Shown in pieces: positions 44,925 through 54,148 of a stretch of DNA of 64,000 nucleotides. The DNA comes from Cohnella faecalis (lineage in GTDB: Bacteria > Bacillota > Bacilli > Paenibacillales > Paenibacillaceae). The notes beneath the pieces were generated by a model, which worked only from the letters and a program-made list of their open reading frames with translations, did not search any database and had not been told where the DNA came from. Each line of letters begins with the position of its first letter. Position 1 is the first letter of the stretch. The position numbers and the translations under genes were made by a program. The DNA is taken from NCBI RefSeq assembly GCF_003570905.1, contig NZ_QXJM01000027.1, positions 62,001 through 126,000 of the forward strand, given 5' to 3'.

Positions 44925-46766
44925 ATGCAACCGAGAGATCATATTCGCAATATCGCCATTATCGCCCACGTCGATCATGGCAAAACGACGCTGGTAGACC
45001 AGCTTCTTCGCCAATCCGGCACTTTCCGGGACAACGAGCAAGTTCAGGAACGGGCAATGGATTCGAACGATTTGGAGCGGGAACGCGGCATTACGATTCT
45101 AGCCAAAAACACGGCCGTTAACTACAAGGATTATTTGATCAATATCGTCGATACGCCGGGTCACGCCGACTTCGGCGGAGAAGTCGAGCGGATCATGAAG
45201 ATGGTCGACGGCGTGCTGCTTGTCGTCGATGCGTTCGAAGGCTGCATGCCGCAGACGAAGTTCGTTCTGCGCAAGGCGCTGGAAGCCGGATTGACTCCGG
45301 TCGTCGTCGTGAACAAGGTAGACCGTCCGGCTGCGCGCCCTCTCGAAGTTATCGATGAGGTTCTTGAACTGTTCATCGAGCTTGAAGCGAACGACGCCCA
45401 ACTGGAATTCCCGGTCGTGTACGCTTCCGGCTTGAACGGTATTGCCGGCATGTCTCCGGACGCCATCGGCGATACGATGGAGGATCTGTACGAAACGATT
45501 CTGAAGCATATTCCGTCGCCGACGGAAAACCCGGATGAGCCGTTGCAGTTCCTCGTGACGCTGCTCGATTACAACGAATATCTGGGCCGTATTCCGATCG
45601 GCCGCGTCAATCGCGGACGCATTCGTCAAGGCCAGCCCGTCGCGGTCATCGATCGCGAAGGCAAAATTCGCCAAGCGCGCATCGAGAAGCTGTTCGGCTT
45701 CCAAGGTCTTAAGCGCGTCGAGATGGAAGAAGCGGCTGCAGGCGACATTATCGCCATCGCAGGTTTGAAAGATATTAATATCGGCGAGACGGTAGCCGAT
45801 TTGGCTAACCCCGAAGCGCTGCCCGTCCTAAAAATCGACGAGCCGACGCTACAGATGAATTTCATGGTCAACAACAGCCCGTTCGCCGGACGCGAAGGCA
45901 AATTCGTTACGTCCCGCAAGCTTCGCGAGCGGTTGTTCAAGGAATTGGAAACAGACGTTTCCTTGCGCGTCGACGAGACGGACAGCCCGGATTCCTTCGT
46001 CGTGAGCGGACGCGGAGAGCTGCATCTCGGCATTCTGATCGAGAACATGCGCCGCGAAGGCTATGAGCTGCAAGTATCGAAGCCGGAAGTTATTCTGAAA
46101 GAAATCGACGGCGTCAAAAGCGAGCCGATCGAGCACCTGCTTATCGACGTGCCGGAAGAAAGCATGGGCAACGTCATGGAAAGTCTCGGAGCCCGTAAAG
46201 CCGAGATGACCAATATGGTCAACAACGGAAGCGGACAAGTGCGTCTGGAGTTCCTTATTCCGGCTCGCGGACTGATCGGCTACCGTACCAACTTCCTGAC
46301 GCTGACTCGCGGCTACGGCGTCATGAACCATACGTTCCATAGCTATGGTCCGATCACGCCGGGTCAAGTGGGCGGCCGTCACCAAGGCGTGCTTATCGCA
46401 AGCGAGACCGGCAAGTCGACGATGTACGGCATGATGTCCGTTGAAGATCGCGGCATCCTGTTCCTGGAGCCGGGCGCCGATATATATGAAGGAATGATCG
46501 TCGGCGAGCATACCCGCGACACCGACATCATCGTGAATATCTGCAAAGAAAAAGCTTTAAACAATATCCGTACCGCCAACAAGGAAGAGACGGTCAAGCT
46601 CAAATCGGCCCGTCTTATGTCCTTGGAGGAAGCTCTCGAATATTTGAATGACGACGAATTGTGCGAAATTACGCCGAAGACGTTCCGCCTGCGCAAGAAA
46701 GTGCTCAATAAGAGCGAGCGCGACAGATACGAGAAGCAGCGTAAAATGGCGGAATCCGGGGTATAA
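44925..46766 (+). CDS. typA: Ribosome-associated translational GTPase TypA/BipA
   Basis: 613 residues from ATG 44925 with GAGGAG upstream. G1 AHVDHGKTTL, G2 region RERGITI, G3 DTPGHADFGG and G4 NKVD; EF-G-like domains III and V follow, with the BipA-specific C-terminal domain. It acts in 50S biogenesis and stress adaptation. It is followed by ylaH, as typA(ylaG)-ylaH in B. subtilis. Confidence 0.97.
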   Translation: MQPRDHIRNIAIIAHVDHGKTTLVDQLLRQSGTFRDNEQVQERAMDSNDLERERGITILAKNTAVNYKDYLINIVDTPGHADFGGEVERIMKMVDGVLLVVDAFEGCMPQTKFVLRKALEAGLTPVVVVNKVDRPAARPLEVIDEVLELFIELEANDAQLEFPVVYASGLNGIAGMSPDAIGDTMEDLYETILKHIPSPTENPDEPLQFLVTLLDYNEYLGRIPIGRVNRGRIRQGQPVAVIDREGKIRQARIEKLFGFQGLKRVEMEEAAAGDIIAIAGLKDINIGETVADLANPEALPVLKIDEPTLQMNFMVNNSPFAGREGKFVTSRKLRERLFKELETDVSLRVDETDSPDSFVVSGRGELHLGILIENMRREGYELQVSKPEVILKEIDGVKSEPIEHLLIDVPEESMGNVMESLGARKAEMTNMVNNGSGQVRLEFLIPARGLIGYRTNFLTLTRGYGVMNHTFHSYGPITPGQVGGRHQGVLIASETGKSTMYGMMSVEDRGILFLEPGADIYEGMIVGEHTRDTDIIVNICKEKALNNIRTANKEETVKLKSARLMSLEEALEYLNDDELCEITPKTFRLRKKVLNKSERDRYEKQRKMAESGV

Positions 46767-46784
46767 GGGTAAGGAGGAAAGAGC

Positions 46785-47093
46785 ATGCAGCAATGGTTTT
46801 CCGATCACCCGATCGTTTCGTACGTGCTCATACTCGCTTTCACGATCTATATATTCAACGCGGTGTTCAAGATGGGCAAGCTGCCCATCTTGAAAGAAAT
46901 TATCGTGTATATCATTATGGCGATCGGCTGTCTTGTCCTTCTGATTTTCCAGATCGACAAGCTTCCGATCATCCAATGCATGAGCGTCGCGGTAGCGATG
47001 ATGATCATGCTACGGCTGCGCCAGCTGTATGACAAGCGTCGAAACCGCGGTCGCGCAAGCGATGCCGCGGAGCAACCGAAAGCCGTCAAGTAA
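46785..47093 (+). CDS. YlaH-like membrane protein
   Basis: A 102-residue protein with three hydrophobic helices (YVLILAFTIYIFNAVF, then IIVYIIMAIGCLVLLIF, then an amphipathic third) and a basic C-terminal tail. It matches YlaH by position after typA and by membrane layout. AGGAGG lies close upstream of the ATG. Function unknown. Confidence 0.82.
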   Translation: MQQWFSDHPIVSYVLILAFTIYIFNAVFKMGKLPILKEIIVYIIMAIGCLVLLIFQIDKLPIIQCMSVAVAMMIMLRLRQLYDKRRNRGRASDAAEQPKAVK

Positions 47094-47140
47094 GCGGATT
47101 TCCGCACAACGCCCATCGAGGCGCGGGAGGGGATGCAACT

Positions 47141-47422
47141 TTGCGGCTTTTGGACTCGTTATTTTATTGGCTGCAGATGAAGCTGGTTTCCGAAGCCCGA
47201 CCCGATGATGGAGCGGCGCGGGAAACCGTTTTGTTTTTTGCGCAAATTTTGTCGGATGATCACCAATTGACGTCCTTTCAGATCGAATCGAAGGACGAAC
47301 TGAAGTGGTATGTGTCCTATTCGGACAAGGACGGTGCCGTCAAGACGGTTTGGTTTGACCGCGAAGCCGCCGAAATGCTGCTTCACGACATGGGAGTGTA
47401 CACCAAGGAGGACGAAGAATGA
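47141..47422 (+). CDS. Small conserved protein of unknown function
   Basis: 93 residues from TTG 47141 with GGGAGGGG upstream. Soluble, mixed alpha/beta in appearance, with a Trp-rich middle (ELKWYVSYSDKDGAVKTVWF) and an acidic C-terminus. It overlaps the LCP gene by four bases (ATGA), so it is translated from the same message. I do not recognise a family. Confidence 0.7.
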   Translation: MRLLDSLFYWLQMKLVSEARPDDGAARETVLFFAQILSDDHQLTSFQIESKDELKWYVSYSDKDGAVKTVWFDREAAEMLLHDMGVYTKEDEE

Positions 47423-48534
47423 GCGAGAACAGCGCGTTACCGCCGCGCCGGTCTTCCAAGCCCGCCGCAGGCTCCTCGAAAAAGGCGAAGAAGACGAAAA
47501 AACCGCGGCGTTGGCTGCGTATTCTGTTTACGCTGTTCGGACTTGTCATCGTCGGACTAGCCGTTTACGTAGGCTCATTGGTTAACGAAGCGAATAAGGC
47601 GCTTGGCAAGGTAGCTGCCAAGCCGGGCACGGCAGCCGGGGACACGCCGTTGAACGACGCGGACAAGGCCCAAGTAAAGCCGATCGCTCTTTTGCTGCTC
47701 GGCCTTGATTACCGTCACGAGACGGGAAGCAAAAACACCGACGTCATCATGACGGCCGTGTTCAACCCGAAGTCGAAAACGGCCACCGTCGTTTCCGTGC
47801 CGCGCGATTCGCTACTCGGAGTAGCCAATTACAAAAAGCATAAAGCGAACGCCTATTACGCCAATTTCTTGAGCATCGCCCGCAGCAAAGAGAAGTTAAA
47901 GGACGACGATGCTGACCAGTACGCCCGCGAACAAACGCGCGAGCTGATGTCGAAATTTTTCGAAATTCCGATCGATTATACGGCCGTTATCGATTTCCAA
48001 GGGTTCGTTGACGTGGTCGACGCTCTGGGCGGGGTGGACGTCTACGTCGATCAGAATATGATCTACAAGGACAATGCCGACGGTACGGACATCAACCTGA
48101 AGAAGGGCGATCAGGAGTTGAACGGAATCGACGCTCTTGGCTTCGTCCGTTATCGGAAATCGAATCACGGCAAGACGCCGGAGTCTAGCGATTTTGAGCG
48201 CAACGATCGTCAGAGCCGGGTTCTCGGCGCGATCATCGACCGGATGAAATCGTTCGGAAGCTTGCCGAAGTTCGACAACGTCATCGAAGCGGTCGGCGAA
48301 AACATGCGTTCGGATATTCCGAAAGCGCAAATTACGAATATGCTGACAACGTATTTCGGAATCAGCAAGCAGAACGTCCGGTTCATCGCGTTGGAAGGCA
48401 CGTGGAGAAGTCCGTACGTCTATTTGGACGAAGCGAAGCTCGAAGAAGCGAAGAAGGCGCTCGAAGAAGAGCGTCAGCCGACAGGCCGCGCCTTGACTTC
48501 GACCGATGAAGCGTCTCAGGCGGCACAAGACTAA
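47419..48534 (+). CDS. LytR-CpsA-Psr (LCP) family wall polymer ligase
   Basis: 371 residues: short basic cytoplasmic N-terminus, one membrane helix (about residues 33-53), then the LCP domain with LLLGLDYRHETGSKNTDVIM, VSVPRDSL (catalytic Arg region) and GFVRYRKSNHGKTPESSDF. LCP enzymes transfer teichoic acid or other polymers from lipid carriers to peptidoglycan. The C-terminus is a charged tail. Confidence 0.94.
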   Translation: MSENSALPPRRSSKPAAGSSKKAKKTKKPRRWLRILFTLFGLVIVGLAVYVGSLVNEANKALGKVAAKPGTAAGDTPLNDADKAQVKPIALLLLGLDYRHETGSKNTDVIMTAVFNPKSKTATVVSVPRDSLLGVANYKKHKANAYYANFLSIARSKEKLKDDDADQYAREQTRELMSKFFEIPIDYTAVIDFQGFVDVVDALGGVDVYVDQNMIYKDNADGTDINLKKGDQELNGIDALGFVRYRKSNHGKTPESSDFERNDRQSRVLGAIIDRMKSFGSLPKFDNVIEAVGENMRSDIPKAQITNMLTTYFGISKQNVRFIALEGTWRSPYVYLDEAKLEEAKKALEEERQPTGRALTSTDEASQAAQD

Positions 48535-48581
48535 AGCGCGTTTCTAGACGGACGAGTGAAGCCTATTCCGCCGAATGTCGT

Positions 48582-48610
48582 TTTCAACGGAACGGGACGT
48601 GTGTTATAAT
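48582..48610 (+). promoter_or_regulatory. Probable promoter of the 83-residue ORF
   Basis: TTTCAA at 48582-48587, 17 bases, perfect TATAAT at 48605-48610. Confidence 0.5.
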
Positions 48611-48664
48611 GAAGCCAGCTTTCCCCGGTAAATATTTGCGCTCGTCACCGAAGGAGGACTGCGG

Positions 48665-48916
48665 ATGACGGAAACGTTAACCGTCCGGCTCGAATCGCTG
48701 CTCAGCCCTGTTGAGAAGATTAGCTTCGTTTTCGACAAGCTTAACGGGATTGTGTCTCCGTTAGTCTGTATCGGCGTCGGAACGACGAGCAATCGCGTCT
48801 CGTTGCTTTACGGTGCGAGTATGCCGCTTAAGCCCGCAGTCGAATTTTGCAACGCCAATAGAACCGTCGATCTCTTGGAAGGACAAGTTTTCGGCGCCAT
48901 GACAGAAGCCCAGTGA
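48665..48916 (+). CDS. Small protein of unknown function
   Basis: 83 residues from ATG 48665 with AAGGAGG upstream and its own promoter. Sequence begins MTETLTVRLESLLSPVEKIS and contains two Cys residues; it has no membrane segment. The stop lies inside the terminator stem. Not recognised. Confidence 0.65.
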   Translation: MTETLTVRLESLLSPVEKISFVFDKLNGIVSPLVCIGVGTTSNRVSLLYGASMPLKPAVEFCNANRTVDLLEGQVFGAMTEAQ

Positions 48917-48935
48917 GCTGATCACTGGGCTTTTG
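48906..48935. terminator. Bidirectional terminator between convergent genes
   Basis: AAGCCCAGTGA (48906-48916) / TCACTGGGCTT (48922-48932) followed by TT; overlaps the stop codon of the plus-strand gene and precedes the stop of the minus-strand lipoprotein gene. Confidence 0.85.
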
Positions 48936-48938
48936 TGT

Positions 48939-49493
48939 TCATTTGGCCGGTTGAAGCCTATTGTTGACGCCAGTATTTTCAGGCTTCTCCGGAGGAACGA
49001 TGTTCCGCGGGATTTGCGGCACGAGTCTGCCGACGATATCGGCAAGCTCCTCGGAAAATCCGGCAACGGGGCGGCCTTGGCGGACGTCGGCTCTGATTTC
49101 CCGCAGCCGTTGGGCGAGATCCATATCCGCCGTCACCAAAGCGTCGATGCCGTAGGGATCTTTCCGAAACGCTTCGGCGACGGAATATTTAATCGTCCCG
49201 ACTCGCGACCTTTCCAGCTTCTCGTCAACGTCGATGCCGACGATCGCGTATTTCCCGAATACGACGCAGTTGGCATTTCGGACTCCGGCCACTCCTCTGG
49301 CCAGCATTTCCAGATGTGCGGCAACAGCTTTGCGGTCCTTAACGAGATTCCCGGTCCCCTGCACCGTATTCTGGACTTTGACTTGAGATTGATGGAGAGG
49401 GGCTGACTGTTTCTTGGTGCAGCCTGCGGCGCCAACGAGGGAAGCCATGAGCACAAGCTTGGCGCCGCCGGATATCCATTTCATTCGATCCAT
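48939..49493 (-). CDS. YhcN/YlaJ family sporulation lipoprotein
   Basis: 184 residues from ATG 49493 with GGTGGTGA upstream. The N-terminus has a lipoprotein signal ending LVGAAGC; the domain with VRNANCVVFGKYAIVGIDVD and RVGTIKYSVAEAFRKDPYG is typical of YhcN/YlaJ. Such lipoproteins are made in the forespore and affect germination or the spore membrane. It lies upstream of, and divergent from, ylaK-like gene 49642, as ylaJ-ylaK are neighbours in Bacillus. Confidence 0.88.
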   Translation of the reverse strand: MDRMKWISGGAKLVLMASLVGAAGCTKKQSAPLHQSQVKVQNTVQGTGNLVKDRKAVAAHLEMLARGVAGVRNANCVVFGKYAIVGIDVDEKLERSRVGTIKYSVAEAFRKDPYGIDALVTADMDLAQRLREIRADVRQGRPVAGFSEELADIVGRLVPQIPRNIVPPEKPENTGVNNRLQPAK

Positions 49494-49641
49494 TCGTTTC
49501 ACCACCCTGATTTGGAGGGATGCCGTCAAGCCGCAACCCCTTACGCGCGGCTGTCAAAATTCAACGGCTTGCTCGTTCTAGTGTTCCTGTCGACCGCGCG
49601 CTATGTACGACCAAATTCGTCCTACTCTGGAGGGACCGCCG

Positions 49642-50973
49642 TTGAGAAAAATTTACGTGCTCGATACGAACGTGCTGCTGCACGATCCGCATTCGATGTT
49701 TGCCTTCGATGATAACGAAGTCATCATTCCATCTGTCGTGCTAGAGGAGATCGATTCGAAGAAACGTCTGGCGGACGAAATCGGCCGCAACGCGCGTTAC
49801 GTATCGCGGGAGCTGGACCGCATGCGGTCGCTCGGACACCTGCACCAAGGTGTCGACCTGCCGAATGGCGGCATTCTCAAGGTGGAGATGAACCATCGTG
49901 CTTTCGTTCGCGTTCAGGAGCAATTCGGCGAAATGTCGAATGACAATCGCATCCTCGCGGTCGGGCTCAACTATTATTTGGAGCAATCGGAGGAGGATGA
50001 GCCAAGACCGGTCATTATCGTCAGCAAAGACGTCCTCGTACGCGTGAAAGCCGACGTGCTTGGCATTATTGCAGAGGATTACATGACCGACCGGACGGCG
50101 TCTCCTTCCGATCAATATACGGGACATCTGACCTTGCACGTACATCCGTCCGTCATCGACGAATTTTACACGTATCGCTTCCTTGGGGTGAGTCAGCTTG
50201 GATTGAAGGGCAAGCTTCACCCGAACGAATTCGTTATTTTGCGCGACGAGCTGGGCACCTCGAAGTCGGCGCTGCTGAAGGTGAGCTCGGACGGTCACCG
50301 GCTGGAGCCGCTTCATATGAGCAACGACCCGGTGTGGGGCATCACCGCCCGCAACGCGCAGCAGCGCATGGCTTTGGAGCTATTGCTTAACGACGAGATT
50401 CCTCTTGTTACTCTTACGGGGCGGGCGGGAACCGGGAAAACGCTCATTACTCTGGCTGCCGGTCTGATGAAGGTCGAGGATGAGCATAAGTACAAAAAGC
50501 TACTGATCGCCCGCCCCGTCGTGCCGATGGGCAAAGATATCGGATATTTGCCGGGGGAAAAAGAAGAAAAACTCCGCCCGTGGATGCAGCCAATCTACGA
50601 CAATCTGGAGTTTTTGTTCGACACGAAAAAGTCGGGCGACCTGGATAAAATATTGATGGGGCTCGGCAGCATTCAGGTTGAGGCGCTTACCTATATTCGC
50701 GGAAGGTCGATCCCGGGTCAGTTCATTATTATCGACGAGGCGCAAAATCTGAGCATGCACGAAGTGAAGACGATCGTCTCCAGGGTCGGGGAGAACAGCA
50801 AAATCGTTCTGCTGGGAGACCCGGAGCAGATCGATCATCCTTACTTGGACGCCCAGAGCAACGGGTTGACCTATTTGGTGGAACGGTTCAAGGAGGAAGG
50901 GATCAGCGGGCATGTGACGCTGGAAAAGGGAGAGCGCTCGAAGCTGGCGCAGCTAGCGGCGGAAAAGCTATAA
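49642..50973 (+). CDS. PIN-domain PhoH2-type protein (YlaK-like)
   Basis: 443 residues from TTG 49642, chosen because GGAGGG is seven bases upstream and MRKIYVLDTNVLLHDP follows directly. N-terminal PIN RNase domain with acidic residues (LDTNVL, ...SNDNRILAVGL); C-terminal PhoH ATPase with Walker A TGRAGTGKT and Walker B FIIIDEAQN. PIN-PhoH proteins couple RNA unwinding with cleavage. Its 3' end overlaps the convergent next gene by six bases. Confidence 0.93.
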   Translation: MRKIYVLDTNVLLHDPHSMFAFDDNEVIIPSVVLEEIDSKKRLADEIGRNARYVSRELDRMRSLGHLHQGVDLPNGGILKVEMNHRAFVRVQEQFGEMSNDNRILAVGLNYYLEQSEEDEPRPVIIVSKDVLVRVKADVLGIIAEDYMTDRTASPSDQYTGHLTLHVHPSVIDEFYTYRFLGVSQLGLKGKLHPNEFVILRDELGTSKSALLKVSSDGHRLEPLHMSNDPVWGITARNAQQRMALELLLNDEIPLVTLTGRAGTGKTLITLAAGLMKVEDEHKYKKLLIARPVVPMGKDIGYLPGEKEEKLRPWMQPIYDNLEFLFDTKKSGDLDKILMGLGSIQVEALTYIRGRSIPGQFIIIDEAQNLSMHEVKTIVSRVGENSKIVLLGDPEQIDHPYLDAQSNGLTYLVERFKEEGISGHVTLEKGERSKLAQLAAEKL

Positions 50974-51474
50974 GGCATCTGTTTCGAGCCATTCCGCCTC
51001 GCAGCCGTAGGCTCCCGCGATTCGCTCGGCCAGCTCGGCCAATTGGCTATCGATAGCGAACACGGTGAGGCCTTGGCCGAGTGTTGTGTCGACGATCAAA
51101 TGCTCGTGAAGCTGAAGAATAGCCGGAGCGGTTTCCGCCTCCGGCTTTTTTTCGCGCAGAGAGAAAAAGGCGGCTTGCGACAAATCCAAGAAGACGTTGC
51201 CGCTTCGCGCAGCGATCGCATAATCCTCGAAGAGAGGACCCGGCCTGGCTCCGTATTCCGGGAGCCGGACGAGCTCGACTCGCTCATGATCGACCTTGCA
51301 GCCGTTCAGCAGCTCTTCGACTATTGGGAGACTGTCTGGGGAGTCGAGCACGATAAGCTCTTTGTGACTATCGAACAGCGTAACACGCTCGGCGATGGCT
51401 TTGACGATCTGGGCGTAATAGCCGTCCAGCTTGCCTTCGGGCATATTCATATCGATACCGTATTTTCGTTCCAT
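50968..51474 (-). CDS. Conserved hypothetical protein
   Basis: About 168 residues if started at ATG 51474 (MERKYGIDMNMPEGKLDGYY); the frame is open to ATG 51543 and no site has an ideal ribosome signal, GAGGAG being 14 bases away. Soluble, no signal peptide. It lies next to the ylaK-like gene, where ylaL lies in Bacillus, but on the opposite strand, and I cannot confirm the family. Its stop codon lies within the last codons of the convergent neighbour. Confidence 0.65.
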   Translation of the reverse strand: MERKYGIDMNMPEGKLDGYYAQIVKAIAERVTLFDSHKELIVLDSPDSLPIVEELLNGCKVDHERVELVRLPEYGARPGPLFEDYAIAARSGNVFLDLSQAAFFSLREKKPEAETAPAILQLHEHLIVDTTLGQGLTVFAIDSQLAELAERIAGAYGCEAEWLETDAL

Positions 51475-51618
51475 CGGTCTCGGAAGGCTCCTCTCTTGCC
51501 AAAGCGGTCTTTGGTCCATTATACCCATAAAAGCGCTTACCAAAAAAGCAAGACTTTGCGAGGCAAGCCTGTTATCATTGGAGTAGGAATGCTATGAACG
51601 GAAGAAAAGGTGAATCAC

Positions 51619-52935
51619 GTGACGCGACGAAAGTTCGCCTTGTTATTTTTATTGCTCGGATTTATGACGCTTGTGCTGGCTCCTTGGGCGACGGCTCCTT
51701 CCGCTATCGTGCTGCCCCGAACCGAGCCGGATAACGGGACCGTCGTATCCGCAGCCCCTAACTTGAACAACGATCCCGTTCGGATTCGGGTATCCGTCGG
51801 TCTGGATGAGCAGGAGTTCGACCAGCTGCAGGAGCAGAATGCGGGATGGTCGACAAGGCATCCCGACATCCAGGTGGAGCTCAGCCGCGTCGAGCCGGAG
51901 GACGCTTACAGGGCGTTCAAGGAATCGTCTCGTCTCGGCGAAGCCGCGGACGTTATGCTGCTCCAGAACGAATGGGTGAGGGAGTATGCCGCCTCCGGCT
52001 ATTTGTTGACCGCTGACGCGGCGTTCGTTGGGGAAGCGCTTGCGGAGCAATTCGACGCTTTGACCGCTTCGCTTAAGTGGAACGGCTATATCTGGGGAGT
52101 GCCCCGCGATTTTGACCCGTACGTTCTCGTATGGAACCGCGAAGCTTTGCGTAAAGTTCTAGGGGACGAAGCGACGGTGCCTTTGACGCTTCAACAGTGG
52201 ACGGCGCTGACGGCCAAGGCGAGCGAGTCCGGAGAAGGCATCAGTTGGCTGGCTATTTCTAACCGCGACCCGTTCGCTATTTTGTCGTGGCTGGAATCGG
52301 CGACAGGTATTCGTACCGATTCCGTATGGGAGAACAAAAACGGACCCTGGAGCTCGGAGCCGTGGGCGACTGCGCTCTCTTTGTTGAATCATGCGAAGGA
52401 AGGCATCGCATTCGGACAAGACGCCTCGTTCGTCGAGCGGCAGCTGCTCGAGGAGAAAGCTCTCATCGGATTGCTCCCGAATTCGGAAGCCGTCAAGCTT
52501 ACCGAACGCGATCTGACGTCAAGAAGCTCCGGCGTCAAGCTGATCGTCGATCGTTCCCGCTGGAAGCTGCCGTTCGTTTGGCCGAGAGGCCGCTCTTACG
52601 TCGTATCGTCAGGAACGGAGGCCGAGGACGCGGCTCGTCAATGGATCGTCGGAATGACTGGCACGGAGAATCAACTGCTTAACGAAAAGCAATTCGCGAA
52701 GCTCCCTGTGTACCGTTCTTTGTTCCGCACGGGGACATCCTTGCACGGTTTGTTGCCCGAAGACTCGGCTAATTCGTTCCCGTACCAGGCTCCCGTTATG
52801 AACGGTCCCGAGTTGCCCGAAAGGCTTGATCGGCTGTCTGAGCTCTGGTACGGCTTCGCCGCGAGCGGCTTGACGGCGGACGAGTGGATTTCCCGCTGGT
52901 CCGAAGAATCAGCCGACTTTCAGCTTAACGATTAG
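51619..52935 (+). CDS. Extracellular solute-binding protein, family 1-like
   Basis: About 438 residues from GTG 51619 (AAAAGGTGA six bases upstream; GTG 51610 is an alternative). Signal sequence FALLFLLLGFMTLVLAPWA without a lipobox Cys; the mature part has the ABC sugar-binding-protein pattern NAGWSTRHPDIQVELSRVE, DVMLLQNEWVREYAASGYLL and WNGYIWGVPRDFDPYVLVWN. No permease or ATPase gene is near. It may be an orphan binding protein or have been recruited for a non-transport role. The last 27 bases overlap the convergent gene. Confidence 0.85.
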   Translation: MTRRKFALLFLLLGFMTLVLAPWATAPSAIVLPRTEPDNGTVVSAAPNLNNDPVRIRVSVGLDEQEFDQLQEQNAGWSTRHPDIQVELSRVEPEDAYRAFKESSRLGEAADVMLLQNEWVREYAASGYLLTADAAFVGEALAEQFDALTASLKWNGYIWGVPRDFDPYVLVWNREALRKVLGDEATVPLTLQQWTALTAKASESGEGISWLAISNRDPFAILSWLESATGIRTDSVWENKNGPWSSEPWATALSLLNHAKEGIAFGQDASFVERQLLEEKALIGLLPNSEAVKLTERDLTSRSSGVKLIVDRSRWKLPFVWPRGRSYVVSSGTEAEDAARQWIVGMTGTENQLLNEKQFAKLPVYRSLFRTGTSLHGLLPEDSANSFPYQAPVMNGPELPERLDRLSELWYGFAASGLTADEWISRWSEESADFQLND

Positions 52936-53991
52936 CTTGCCGTCCTCCAGCTCCACGCTTTCAGCCTTTACGAACTTGATCAGCTTCTGAGGATAAAAGC
53001 CCAGATCGAATTCGCGCTCCAAGTCGGCACGGGTCGTGTCGGGAAGCTCAAGGCCGTTAAAGACCAGCTTTCGGACGTGGAACAGTATGCCGTTAACCGG
53101 TTCGTTCTCCACGGTATAAGCTCCTTCGATTCGTACGCGCATATCTCCGTTGTCCCCGTCGAGGATGAGCAGCCCGTCGTCGAATTTGAAAGAGAAGCTG
53201 TCGAAGCGGCTGTCCTCGCCGCGCAGAAAGTCGTTCAGCTCCGTGTCGGTGATAGTAAGCTTCGCCGCCAAGCCCTTCGTCTCGAGCGCTTCGGGATGCT
53301 CTTTGACCCAGGCGGGCAACTTCTTCATAGCTCCCGCTAACGCCCGGAAATGCTGCTTGACCTCGTAGAGTCCGACGTTGTCCCAATAATTCTGAAGCTC
53401 GTCCATCAAGGCGCGGAGATGATCCGCATCGCCCCTTCCCGCGAGTGCGCCGGCGACTTCGTCCTGCAGGGCGGCTACGCGCACTCGCTGCGATTCCAAA
53501 TCGGTTACAACGGCAGCAAGCTCCGTCTGATCCTTGCGAAGCTGCTCGTAGCCTTCCAGCAGTTTCGAATATTGCTCGGAATATGCGTTCATTTTTTTTC
53601 GGTCTGAGCTGATAACGAGGTCCATCGCTTCCCATAATCGGAGCAGCTCCGACAACGACTTCACGGACATGACCGAGGTTAGCCAGAATTGCTGGCGGCC
53701 CATATAGATGGAACGAAGAACGCGTCCGGCTTGCTCGCGCTGCACGGCGACAGCGATTTCTTGTTGATCGAGCCGGGATTTGCTCTGTTCGATTTGCCGT
53801 TCGGTTTGCGTATGGAGCTTGGTAATCCGTTCGATTTCGCGATCGATTTCGTAGACGGACAAGCTTTTTTCCAGAAGCCTTCTCGTTTCTTCGGGCAGAG
53901 GCTCCGCGTATACCGGCATCGGGGCGGCGGTCTTGGCGACTGCCGCGATTAGCAGAACGAGAACGGCGGCGGTCCAGACGAGGCGATGCAA
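52909..53991 (-). CDS. Secreted coiled-coil protein of unknown function
   Basis: 360 residues from TTG 53991 with AGGAGG seven bases upstream. A signal peptide (to about residue 29, ...MPVYAEP) precedes a long coiled coil (about residues 35-190, repeats of Glu/Gln/Arg), then a beta-rich C-terminal domain of about 150 residues (LTITDTELNDFLRGEDSRFD; RVRIEGAYTVENEPVNGILF). The coiled coil recalls PcsB/CwlO-type wall regulators, but there is no NlpC/P60 or CHAP catalytic domain. Its function is open. Confidence 0.75.
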   Translation of the reverse strand: MHRLVWTAAVLVLLIAAVAKTAAPMPVYAEPLPEETRRLLEKSLSVYEIDREIERITKLHTQTERQIEQSKSRLDQQEIAVAVQREQAGRVLRSIYMGRQQFWLTSVMSVKSLSELLRLWEAMDLVISSDRKKMNAYSEQYSKLLEGYEQLRKDQTELAAVVTDLESQRVRVAALQDEVAGALAGRGDADHLRALMDELQNYWDNVGLYEVKQHFRALAGAMKKLPAWVKEHPEALETKGLAAKLTITDTELNDFLRGEDSRFDSFSFKFDDGLLILDGDNGDMRVRIEGAYTVENEPVNGILFHVRKLVFNGLELPDTTRADLEREFDLGFYPQKLIKFVKAESVELEDGKLIVKLKVG

Positions 53992-54148
53992 GGGACGACC
54001 TCCTTTCGTTCGGACGAGCGGCGACGTAGTTGAGCATATGAATCCGGCAACTTGTTTATGCTCCTGCGGTTCGCAGCTTGCGGCTCGTGGCGAGCTATTC
54101 TCCGACTATTATAATATGGAACGCGCGAGCTAGAAAGGCGGGACGAAC

